DNA from: Xanthomonas indica | GTDB taxonomy: Bacteria > Pseudomonadota > Gammaproteobacteria > Xanthomonadales > Xanthomonadaceae | Assembly: GCF_040529045.1 (NCBI RefSeq) | Contig: NZ_CP131914.1 | Coordinates: 3,456,501-3,520,500 of the forward strand | Length of the DNA: 64,000 bases | Reading direction: 5' to 3' | In this document: piece after piece, positions 53,698-61,393 of the stretch | Layout of the letters: each line of letters starts with the position of its first letter | Numbering within the stretch: position 1 is the stretch's first letter | Made by a program: the position numbers and the translations under genes | Notes under the pieces: generated by a model | What the model was told of the DNA's origin: nothing | Database searches by the model: none | Seen by the model: only the letters and a program-made list of their open reading frames with translations

Positions 53698-54696
53698 ATG
53701 AAGACCCCTGCCCTGATCCGTTTCGCCCTGACCGCCGTCGTGGTGCTGGTCGCCGCCCTGCTGGCGCATGCGCTGTGGCGCCATTACATGCTCTCGCCCT
53801 GGACCCGCGACGGTCGCGTCCGCGCCGAAGTGGTGCGCATCGCGCCGGACGTTTCCGGCCTGGTCGATGCGGTGGCGGTACGCGACAACCAGCACGTCAA
53901 GCGCGGCGACCTGTTGTTCAGCGTGGACCGCAAGCGCTATGAGCTGGCCCTGGAAAAGGCCCGCGCCAACCTCGCGGTGGCGCAGGCGCAGGCGCACGCG
54001 GCCGGCGCCAGCCTGTCGGCGGCGGCGGCCACCCAGGCCGCCAGCGAGGCCGAATTCCAGATGCGCCGCGCCCAGGCCGAACGGCGTGCACGCGCCGCCG
54101 CGGTGATCTCCGCCGAGGCGCGCTCGGACGCCGAAGCCACCGCGCGTTCGGCGCAGGCCGACGTGCACCGCAGCGCGGCGCTGCGCGGCCAGGCCACCGC
54201 GGCGCAGGCGCAGGCGGTGGCATCGGTGGAACAGGCACAGGCCGCGCTCGATCTGGCCGAACTGGATCTGCAGCGCACCCAGGTGCGCGCCACCGCCGAC
54301 GGCTACATCACCAACCTGGAGGTGCGCGTGGGCGACTACGCCCAGGCCGGCGGCGCCCGCCTGGCGCTGGTGCGCGACGACGCCATGTGGGTCTACGGCT
54401 ACTTCGAGGAAACCAAGCTGCCGCGGGTGCACGTCGGCGACCGCGCCGACATCCGCCTGATGAGCGGCGGGCTGATGCTGCACGGCCAGGTCGAGGGCAT
54501 CGCGCGCGGCATCGCCGACAGCGACAACCCCACCGGCACCTCGCTGCTGGCCGACGTCAGCCCCACCTTCAACTGGATCCGCCTGGCGCAGCGCGTGCCG
54601 GTGCGCATCCGTATCGATCCGGCCAGCGTGCCGCAGGGCACCCTGCTCGCCGCCGGCATGACCGCCACGGTCAGCGTGCATCCGCGGCAGGAGTGA
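53698..54696 (+). CDS. HlyD/EmrA-type membrane fusion protein (AaeA-like)
   Basis: A 332-aa adaptor. One N-terminal transmembrane helix (about residues 9-27), then WTRDGRVRAEVVRIAPDVSG, the diagnostic start of the EmrA/AaeA family. It continues with a lipoyl half, an Ala-rich coiled coil (about 80-195, AVISAEARSDAEATARSAQA), the second lipoyl half RTQVRATADGYITNLEVRVG, and a beta-barrel ending VRIRIDPASVPQGTLLAAGM. It should join the FUSC transporter to an outer-membrane factor encoded elsewhere. A REP element follows 12 bp after the stop. Confidence 0.93.
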   Translation: MKTPALIRFALTAVVVLVAALLAHALWRHYMLSPWTRDGRVRAEVVRIAPDVSGLVDAVAVRDNQHVKRGDLLFSVDRKRYELALEKARANLAVAQAQAHAAGASLSAAAATQAASEAEFQMRRAQAERRARAAAVISAEARSDAEATARSAQADVHRSAALRGQATAAQAQAVASVEQAQAALDLAELDLQRTQVRATADGYITNLEVRVGDYAQAGGARLALVRDDAMWVYGYFEETKLPRVHVGDRADIRLMSGGLMLHGQVEGIARGIADSDNPTGTSLLADVSPTFNWIRLAQRVPVRIRIDPASVPQGTLLAAGMTATVSVHPRQE

Positions 54697-54707
54697 TGCG
54701 GCGTCCA

Positions 54708-54771
54708 TAGGAGCGGCTCCAGCCGCGACGGGCTTTTTCGGTGAAGCCCATCGCGGCTGAAGCCGCTCCTA
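54708..54771. repeat. REP-like bipartite palindrome (full copy 3)
   Basis: TAGGAGCGGCTCCAGCCGCG and the inverse GCGGCTGAAGCCGCTCCTA flank GGGCTTTTTCGGTGAAGCCC. It sits between the convergent HlyD and S8 protease genes and may end both transcripts. Confidence 0.9.
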
Positions 54772-54910
54772 CCGCTGCCACGATGGATCCCGCGAAGCGG
54801 TGGCGACAACGCGTTGCCAGGATGCAGACACCGAGGATTCGCAGCAGCGGCATCAATGCACGGCGCAGGTCTTGCCCCTGCGCGCGTGCCGTCGTGACGG
54901 TGACCGGCCC

Positions 54911-57391
54911 TCAGTCCTTGGCCTGCCGATTGACGCCGAGGAAGCGCCCGGCGATCACCGCATAGCCGCTGCGCGAGACCGTGCTGCCGGGATCGAAGTA
55001 GGCATGCAGGGTCGGCTGCAGATCCTGCGGCCCCTGGGTCACCGCGAAGCGCGCATTGAGGATGCCGGCATCCAGCGCCAACTGCACGTAGCCGCGCAGG
55101 TTGCTGGGGATCGCCGCCACGTCCTCGATCGGCAGCCGCTGGTTGTTGTAGCTCACCGACAGCGTGCCGTCGAAGGCCAGCGCCTGCGTCTGCAGTCCCA
55201 GTGCCTGCACCAGCGAATACGCCAACTGCAGCTTGCTGACGGCATCGTTCGGACGGAAATCGCCGGCGACCAGCCCCAGCACCGCCGCCTGGTTCTGCTG
55301 CAGGTCGCGCAGCGCCCCGCCCTTGCCCACCGCCGCCTCGGCGAACGGATAGGCCGGGTCGTTGCGGCCGAGCCCGCTGAAGCTGGGCCTGGCCGGCAGT
55401 GCCTGGCGCACGCCGGCGCCCATCACCAGATAGCGCGCCAGTTCCGCGCGCTTGAGCGGATTCTGCGGGCGGAACAGCCCATCGGCGTAGCCGTCGATCA
55501 GGCGGTTGGCGACCGCGTACTCCACCGCGCCGCGATCGCGATCGCCGCTGGCGACGTCGTTGAGGCCGGTGTAGCCGCCGCTGAGCAGGAAATCCAGGGT
55601 GCCGCGCACCGTGCCCGGAGCCGCCAGGCCATTGCTGCCCTTCGGCGCAACCGGGACACCACTGATCGAGCCGATGCCGCGCACGCTGATGGTCCAGGTG
55701 CCCGGCTTGCCCGGCGCGCCGACGCTGACCGTGCTGCCCAGCAACGGCAGCGCCACCGGCGAGCCATGGCTGACGCCGTCCGGATCGGTCAGCACCAATG
55801 CCTGGGTGTTGGCGTCGATGGTGGCCTTGGCGCTGACCCAGGCGACGTCCTTGCCGACGGTGAACGCCTGGGTCTGCGGCGTGCCCACCGGCGAGAACGC
55901 CACCTCGAACGGCTGGCTGCCGCCGGGCAGCACCAGCGCATTGCTGTAGAACGGATGCAGGGAATTGACCGTCTTGCCGAAGCCGCTGCGCTGCTTGCTT
56001 GCTTCCAGCAGCGCGGCATAGGCATTCACGTAACCGGCGCCCGCCTCCCAGTAGGTGCGCCCGGGGATGTTGGTGGCGGTGCGTTCGAGCAGATCCTTGA
56101 CCTGGTCCGGGGTCAGGTCCGGGTTGGCCTCCAGCAGCAGCGCGACGATGCCGGCCACGTGCGGGGTGGCCATCGAGGTGCCGCTCATGGTGGTGTAGAA
56201 CGGCAATTGTGCCGGCGCGATCAGCTTGCTGTCCTTGTCCGCGGCCAGTGGCGGCAGCGCGCCGGTGGAATCGCGGGTGGAGACGATGTCCACGCCAGGC
56301 GCGGTGATCGTCGGCTCGTTCAGATAGGTCCAGGTCTTGCCGTCGCCCATGGTGAAGCTGCCGCTCTCGCCGCGTTTGCCGCGCGAGGAGAAGTCGGCCA
56401 GCGTGCCGTCCTTCTCGCCAGCGGCCACCGAAATCACCCACGGCGCCTGCGCGTACGGATTGTGCGTGTCCTCGTTGGGGCCGTCGTTGCCGGCGGCGAA
56501 CACGCTGACGATGCCACGCTTGTACAGCTCGTAGGTGGCGACGTTGACCGGGTTCTGCGGATCGAACTTGCCCGACGAACCCCAGGAATTGCTGGTGACG
56601 CGGATCGGATCCTTGAAGCTGAACTGGTGCGTGGCGGCATAGTCCAGGCCGCCGACCGCATCCAGGATCAGCAGCACCGCGCCGGAACCGTAGCCGACCA
56701 GGCTGGCGCCGGTCGCCACGCCGCGGTAGGCGCCGTTGGACTGCGCACCGGTGCCACCGACCGTACCGGCGCAATGCGTGCCATGGCCGGAGCCGAGGTC
56801 GGTGTTGGGCACGCCCTCCGCATAGGTGATCGGCAGCATCGCATCGACGTTGGCCAGGTTGGTGGTGCCCAGCACGTTCTGCACGACGCGGGTGCCGTAG
56901 GCGAGATCGCGATGGGTCGCGTCGATGCCGGAGTCGTTGATCATCACCCCGACGCCGCGGCCGCTGTACGGCAGCGCACGGCCGAAATCGCCGGGATTGC
57001 CCTGCGCGCGATCCACGCCGGTCAGTTCGCGCGCTTCCTTGTTGAAGTAGCGCAGCGGGGCGTTGTAGTAGATCGAGGCGACGTCGTCGCGCTGCGCCAG
57101 CGCGCGGATCTCCGCCGGCGTGGCCAGCGCGCCGGCGATCGGCAGCGTGCGCATGGTGATCCCGCGGGTGATGCCCAGCGCATGCAGCGCGGTGAGTTGC
57201 GAGGCCGACACCGGCCCGGACTGATCGTAGGTGATTACGATCTGCAGCTCGTCTGCCGCAGGCGCCGCGGCGAGCTTGGCCTCCAGCAGTTGATCGAGAT
57301 GCGCGGCGGCCAGCGCGTCGCCGACGGCGAACGTACCGCCGGCAAGGACGGCGCAGATGCCGATGGCAAGGACGGGACGGCGAATGGACAT
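54911..57391 (-). CDS. Subtilisin-like serine protease with C-terminal S-layer-homology-like repeats
   Basis: An 826-aa secreted protease. Signal peptide to about residue 29, then a prodomain with DELQIVITYDQSGPVSASQL. The S8 catalytic domain has Asp153 (INDSGIDATH), His203 (SGHGTHCAGT), the oxyanion Asn in SNSWGSSGKF, and Ser406 (MSGTSMATPHVAG). After about residue 450 comes a beta-rich part (LPGGSQPFEVAFSPVGTPQT, like a P- or C-terminal prepeptidase domain). Residues 610-826 then contain three SLH-like repeats: AVEYAVANRLIDGYADGLFR, then ALRDLQQNQAAVLGLVAGDF, then VQLALDAGILNARFAVTQGP. SLH domains are uncommon in Gammaproteobacteria. Paralog of the gene at 58024-59427, which shares its promoter block. 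Confidence 0.93.
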   Translation of the reverse strand: MSIRRPVLAIGICAVLAGGTFAVGDALAAAHLDQLLEAKLAAAPAADELQIVITYDQSGPVSASQLTALHALGITRGITMRTLPIAGALATPAEIRALAQRDDVASIYYNAPLRYFNKEARELTGVDRAQGNPGDFGRALPYSGRGVGVMINDSGIDATHRDLAYGTRVVQNVLGTTNLANVDAMLPITYAEGVPNTDLGSGHGTHCAGTVGGTGAQSNGAYRGVATGASLVGYGSGAVLLILDAVGGLDYAATHQFSFKDPIRVTSNSWGSSGKFDPQNPVNVATYELYKRGIVSVFAAGNDGPNEDTHNPYAQAPWVISVAAGEKDGTLADFSSRGKRGESGSFTMGDGKTWTYLNEPTITAPGVDIVSTRDSTGALPPLAADKDSKLIAPAQLPFYTTMSGTSMATPHVAGIVALLLEANPDLTPDQVKDLLERTATNIPGRTYWEAGAGYVNAYAALLEASKQRSGFGKTVNSLHPFYSNALVLPGGSQPFEVAFSPVGTPQTQAFTVGKDVAWVSAKATIDANTQALVLTDPDGVSHGSPVALPLLGSTVSVGAPGKPGTWTISVRGIGSISGVPVAPKGSNGLAAPGTVRGTLDFLLSGGYTGLNDVASGDRDRGAVEYAVANRLIDGYADGLFRPQNPLKRAELARYLVMGAGVRQALPARPSFSGLGRNDPAYPFAEAAVGKGGALRDLQQNQAAVLGLVAGDFRPNDAVSKLQLAYSLVQALGLQTQALAFDGTLSVSYNNQRLPIEDVAAIPSNLRGYVQLALDAGILNARFAVTQGPQDLQPTLHAYFDPGSTVSRSGYAVIAGRFLGVNRQAKD

Positions 57392-57465
57392 TGCAGAGTC
57401 TCCGGATCGTCGAAGCCCGGAACGGGCGGTCGCCGCAGCGTGCGGGGCGCGCCGATGCGCGGCCA

Positions 57466-57506
57466 ATCCGGTATCGCACCCAGGCCGGCCAGGTGGAAAC
57501 ACTCAG
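57466..57506 (-). promoter_or_regulatory. Shared promoter block of the SLH-type S8 protease
   Basis: On the minus strand, CTGAGTGTTTCCACC-N14-GCGATACCGGAT begins 115 bp upstream of the start codon. The same two boxes at the same 14-bp spacing occur before the paralog (59498-59538). The spacing looks like a promoter or activator site, but neither box is a standard sigma-70 hexamer. Confidence 0.6.
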
Positions 57507-57993
57507 CCGCGGCGCATGCAACCACCACGGGATGGAGGGTGCGCTCCCTGTCGCCGCTCGCGGCAGTCGGCATCGCATGGCGACCCACACGCCGGGGCAT
57601 GCCACCCGATCCAGCGAACACCGCGGCTGGAACGGCAACAGAGTGCATTGCAGGCAGAGGGTGCCGACATGCGGCAAAGACAGGATGCCGCAGCGGCGTG
57701 CCGGATCCGGCGTATTCGGCGCGCGGTGCGGCCGAAAGGAATGCGGGACGTGCGGGGCCCGTTCCGATTCCCGGACGCCATTCCGGGGAGCGGTGGAGCC
57801 CCGCACGTCCCAGCACGGGGAGTCGCGGAGGCTGCCGACCACGCTGTCGAACGGCGACGGCGTGATCGAAGGCAACCGCGAAAACGTCAACGACGTCCGT
57901 CAGCCCGATGGCGCTTCACACCGTCGGGAAACGGCGGCGTCCTGACTGCATCGCAAGCAGCGACACGGCGGTCGACTACGCCTGCGGCGTGTC

Positions 57994-58016
57994 GGGCGGA
58001 CGCTGGGCGTCCGCCC
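57994..58016 (-). terminator. Hairpin after the shorter S8 protease gene
   Basis: GGGCGGACGC-TGG-GCGTCCGCCC is a perfect 10-bp stem ending 7 bp beyond the stop codon. No U-tract. Confidence 0.6.
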
Positions 58017-58023
58017 CAGTCGG

Positions 58024-59427
58024 TTACTTCTTGCTGGCCTCGCGCAGCGCGGAGTAAGCGTTGAGATAACCGGCACCGACTTCCCAGGAGGCGCGCCCGG
58101 GCATCTTGGTGGCGGTGCGCTCGATCAGGTCCTTGACCTGGTCCGGGGTCAGGTTCGGATTGGCCTCCAGCACCAGCGCCACCACGCCGGCCACATGCGG
58201 CGTGGCCATCGAGGTGCCGCTCATGGTGGTGTAGAACGGCAACTGCGCCGGCGCGATCAGCTTCTCGTCCTTCTGCGCGGCCAGCGGCGGCAACAGGCCG
58301 GTGGAGGCGCGGGTGGAGATGATGTCCACGCCGGGCGCGGTGATGCTGGGCTCGTTGATGTGGGTCCAGCTCTTGCCGTCGGCCGTGGTGAAGGTATCGC
58401 GCTCGCCGGCTTTGCCGCGCGAGGAGAAGTCGGCCAGCGTGCCGTCGACGTTGCCGGCGGCGACCGAGATCACCCACGGCGCCTGCGCGTACGGATTGTG
58501 GGTGTCCTCCTTGGGACCATCGTTGCCGGCGGCGAACACGCTGACGATGCCGCGCTTGTACAGCTCGTAGGTGGCCACGTTTACCGGATCGGCCGGGTCG
58601 AACTTGCCGGACGTGCCCCAGGAGTTGCTGACGACGCGGATCGGATCCTTGAAGCTGTTCTGGTGCGAGGCCGCATAGTCCAGGCCGCCGACCGCGTCCA
58701 GGATCAGCAGCACGCCGCTGGAACCGTAGCCGACCAGGCTGGCACCGGTGGCCACGCCGCGGTACTTGCCGCCGGACTGCGCGCCGCTGCCGCCGACCGT
58801 GCCGGCGCAGTGGGTGCCGTGGCCGGAGCCGGCGTCGGTGTTCGGCACGCCTTCCAGATAGGTGACCGGCAGCATCGAATCCAGATTGTGCAGGTTGGTG
58901 TTGGCCAGCACGTTCTGCACCACCCGGTCGCCATAGGCCAGGTCGCGATGGGTCGCGTCGATGCCCGAGTCGTTGATCAGCACGCCGACGCCGCGACCGG
59001 TGTACGGCACGGTGCGGCCGAAATCGCCCGGATTGCTCTGCGCACGGTCGACCCCGGTCGCCTGGCGCGCGTCCTGGTTGAAGTAGCGCAGCGGCGCGTT
59101 GTAGTAGATCGAGGCGACGTCGTCGCGCTCGGCCAGCGCCAGGATCTCTTCGGGCGTGGCCAGCGCGCCGGCGATCGGCAGGGTCTGCATGCTGACGCCG
59201 CGGGTGATGCCCAGGTCGTGCAACACGGTCAGCTGCGCCGCCGAGACCGGCCTGGATTGCTTGTAGGTGATGACGATCTGCAGTTCGTCGGTCAGCGGCG
59301 TGCTGGCCAGCTTGGACTCGAGCAGGCTGTCCAGATGCGCGGCGGCTTCGGCCTTGCCGCCGGCGAAGACGCCGCTGGCAAGAACGGCGCAAATGCCGAT
59401 GGCGAGTGCGGGACGACGGATGGGCAT
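58024..59427 (-). CDS. Subtilisin-like serine protease, short paralog without SLH region
   Basis: A 467-aa secreted protease. The signal peptide and prodomain (MPIRRPALAIGICAVLASGV; DELQIVITYKQSRPVSAAQL) and the catalytic triad Asp153, His203 and Ser406 occupy the same positions as in the 826-aa neighbour, with about 80 percent identity by eye through residue 450. The protein ends right after the catalytic domain (GAGYLNAYSALREASKK). The pair is a tandem duplication in which the C-terminal region was lost here or gained by the neighbour. It is transcribed in the same direction with its own promoter block. Confidence 0.94.
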   Translation of the reverse strand: MPIRRPALAIGICAVLASGVFAGGKAEAAAHLDSLLESKLASTPLTDELQIVITYKQSRPVSAAQLTVLHDLGITRGVSMQTLPIAGALATPEEILALAERDDVASIYYNAPLRYFNQDARQATGVDRAQSNPGDFGRTVPYTGRGVGVLINDSGIDATHRDLAYGDRVVQNVLANTNLHNLDSMLPVTYLEGVPNTDAGSGHGTHCAGTVGGSGAQSGGKYRGVATGASLVGYGSSGVLLILDAVGGLDYAASHQNSFKDPIRVVSNSWGTSGKFDPADPVNVATYELYKRGIVSVFAAGNDGPKEDTHNPYAQAPWVISVAAGNVDGTLADFSSRGKAGERDTFTTADGKSWTHINEPSITAPGVDIISTRASTGLLPPLAAQKDEKLIAPAQLPFYTTMSGTSMATPHVAGVVALVLEANPNLTPDQVKDLIERTATKMPGRASWEVGAGYLNAYSALREASKK

Positions 59428-59497
59428 CTGGAATCTCCGGTTGGTGGCCCGGGACGGGCGGGTGACTGCAGCCTGCCGTGGCGGCACGGCGGCGCCT

Positions 59498-59538
59498 ATC
59501 CGGGATCGCCCCTAGCGGACGTGGGTGGAAACACTCAG
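59498..59538 (-). promoter_or_regulatory. Shared promoter block of the short S8 protease
   Basis: CTGAGTGTTTCCACC-N14-GCGATCCCGGAT on the minus strand begins 111 bp upstream of the start codon. The first 15 bases are identical to the paralog's block at 57466-57506, while the 14-bp spacer differs. Confidence 0.6.
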
Positions 59539-59658
59539 GGCCGCGTGCATCGCCCGTACGGAGCGGTATGATCGGGACGTAGGCCGCTGCCTCGCCGCGT
59601 CGCTGGGCGGAACGCGGGTGCGGTGCGCGGTACCGGCACATGCAACAGGGGGTTTCAG

Positions 59659-60501
59659 ATGCAGATGCATACGATGTTCGCAAGGGTTTGCCTGCTGGTC
59701 TGCGCCGTCGCGGCGTCCGGCGGGCTCGCCGCGCAACCGCTACCGGTGCAGGTGGAGGTGAGCGGCAATGTGGCGACGGCGGCGATCGGCGCCGGTCCGC
59801 ATCCGCTGGCCGAGGTCACGCTGGAATTCGACAGCGCCAGCGACCTCAACCCGGGCAGCCTGGGTCTGAGCGCGGAGCTGCTGACCCCGGCCCAGGTCAC
59901 TGCCTTGCTGCCGCGACTGCCCAGCACGCAAGCCGGCCAGGTGCCATCGCAGTTGCCGCTGCTGATCACGGTGACGCCGCCGCCGAGCGCTGGCCTGTCG
60001 TTCCGGCGGGTGGTGCATGTGGAACTGCACACGCATGCGCTGGCCTACACCGCCGACAGCACCCTGCGGCTGGTCAAGGCGCCGTTGGGGGGGGATTTCC
60101 GCGACATCACCGACGAGATCGCACCTGGCAGCGTCCGCGCCCGCGGCACCACCGGGGGCTTCTCGCAGTTCATCGTGATCCACGACCTGCGCCCGACCGC
60201 CACCGTGGTGGCCGCCAAGCTGAGCCGCCTGCAGACGCTGGTGGCGCAGTTGCCCGCCAGCGAGGCGGCGCCGCTGGCGACGCTGTTGAACAGCGTGCAG
60301 GGCGCGCTGGCCAACGCCGACTACAGCGCCGCCACGGTGGCGCTGGACGGGTTCCGCGAGCAGGTGTCGGCACGTGCCGGCCATGGCATCGCGCAGACCT
60401 GGACCGCCGGCATGAGCGAGGGCAACCCCGCCGGCGAACTGCTGGCCGGCGCGGCTACGCTGCGCTTCTCCATCGACTACCAACGTCTCTACGCGCCTTG
60501 A
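59659..60501 (+). CDS. Secreted protein of unknown family with FIMAH-like C-terminal helices
   Basis: A 280-aa protein with a signal peptide (to about residue 25, ASGGLAAQPLPV). The mature N-terminal part is beta-rich: VEVSGNVATAAIGAGPHPLA, LEFDSASDLNPGSLGLSAEL, then VTPPPSAGLSFRRVVHVELH, reminiscent of cohesin/Ig-like folds. The C-terminal part (about 200-255) has LQTLVAQLPASEAAPLATLL and ANADYSAATVALDGFREQVS, resembling the FIMAH helical domain of secreted multidomain proteins. No enzymatic motif is visible. It is divergent from the S8 genes (232 bp gap) and upstream of the FHA-GAF gene. Confidence 0.7.
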   Translation: MQMHTMFARVCLLVCAVAASGGLAAQPLPVQVEVSGNVATAAIGAGPHPLAEVTLEFDSASDLNPGSLGLSAELLTPAQVTALLPRLPSTQAGQVPSQLPLLITVTPPPSAGLSFRRVVHVELHTHALAYTADSTLRLVKAPLGGDFRDITDEIAPGSVRARGTTGGFSQFIVIHDLRPTATVVAAKLSRLQTLVAQLPASEAAPLATLLNSVQGALANADYSAATVALDGFREQVSARAGHGIAQTWTAGMSEGNPAGELLAGAATLRFSIDYQRLYAP

Positions 60502-60547
60502 GCGTTGCAGGACCGGTCACGCGCACCGCGACGGAGGACATCCCGCG

Positions 60548-61393
60548 ATGCCTGCGCGCCTGACCGCCTACCTGCCCGACGCCCCGGCGCCGACGCTGCT
60601 GCTCGCCGCCGGGCAGACGCTGGCGATCGGCCGCGCGGCCGACAACACGCTGGCGCTGGAACACCCCTCGGTGTCGCGCTGGCACGCACGGCTGCAGCCG
60701 CAGGCCGACGGTCACTGGCAGTTGCACGACCTGGGCAGCAAGAACGGCAGCTTCCGCGACGGGGTGCGCGTGGCCGCACCGATCGCCCTGGACACGGCGA
60801 CCTGGCTGCGCTTCGGCGACGTCTACGCCGAGTTCGCCCCGCTCAGCGCAGCCGATGCGGAACTGACCGAACGCCGCCAGCGCGCCCGCTGCGACCGCGC
60901 CACCGCGCTCACGCAGGGGCTGGCCCAGGTCGGCGGACTCGACGACCTGCTTGGCGCCAGCCTGGACGCGGTGGTCGAACTGGCCCAGGCCGAGCGCGGC
61001 GTGCTGGTCCTGGCCGACGCCCGCGGCCAGCGTATCGCGGCCAGCCACGGCACCGGGCCGCTCCCGCTGCAGCGCGGGCTCGCCGGCAGCGAGGGTGCCC
61101 TGCAACGCGCCCTGCAGCACGGTCAGACCACCGTGGCCCACGACATCGGCGGCGTGCCCTGGCTGGCCGAACGTGCCTCGGTCTGCGCCGCCGGCCTGCG
61201 CACGATGCTGTGCCTGCCGCTGCGCGACGGCACGCGCGTGCTCGGCGCGATCTATGCCGACAGCCGCCGCGCCGGCAGCGCCATCGGCGCCCTGGACATG
61301 GAGTTGCTCGAGGCGTTCTGCGAACGCGCCGCGCTGTGGATCGCCGCCCGCCAGGCGCTGCGCGAGACCGGCGCGGCGCCGGGGCCGGCATGA
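60548..61393 (+). CDS. FHA-GAF domain signalling protein
   Basis: A 281-aa cytosolic protein. The N-terminal FHA domain (about 1-95) has the phosphothreonine-binding pattern IGRAADNTLALEHPSVSRWH then LHDLGSKNGSFRDGVRV. A GAF domain follows (about 120-270), with LDAVVELAQAERGVLVLADA and AGLRTMLCLPLRDGTRVLGA. It overlaps the downstream kinase gene by 4 bp (ATGA), so it is translationally coupled and probably is a phospho-dependent partner or substrate of the kinase. The GAF ligand is unknown. The start is 46 bp after the secreted-protein gene. Confidence 0.9.
   Translation: MPARLTAYLPDAPAPTLLLAAGQTLAIGRAADNTLALEHPSVSRWHARLQPQADGHWQLHDLGSKNGSFRDGVRVAAPIALDTATWLRFGDVYAEFAPLSAADAELTERRQRARCDRATALTQGLAQVGGLDDLLGASLDAVVELAQAERGVLVLADARGQRIAASHGTGPLPLQRGLAGSEGALQRALQHGQTTVAHDIGGVPWLAERASVCAAGLRTMLCLPLRDGTRVLGAIYADSRRAGSAIGALDMELLEAFCERAALWIAARQALRETGAAPGPA

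Larger units (their letters stand above)
57392..58023. other. Intergenic region between the two S8 paralogs
   Basis: 632 bp with no convincing gene. It holds the promoter block (57466-57506) and leader of the downstream protease, and the hairpin at 57994-58016 after the upstream one. The middle part (about 57550-57950) is mixed sequence with no clear motif. Confidence 0.6.
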
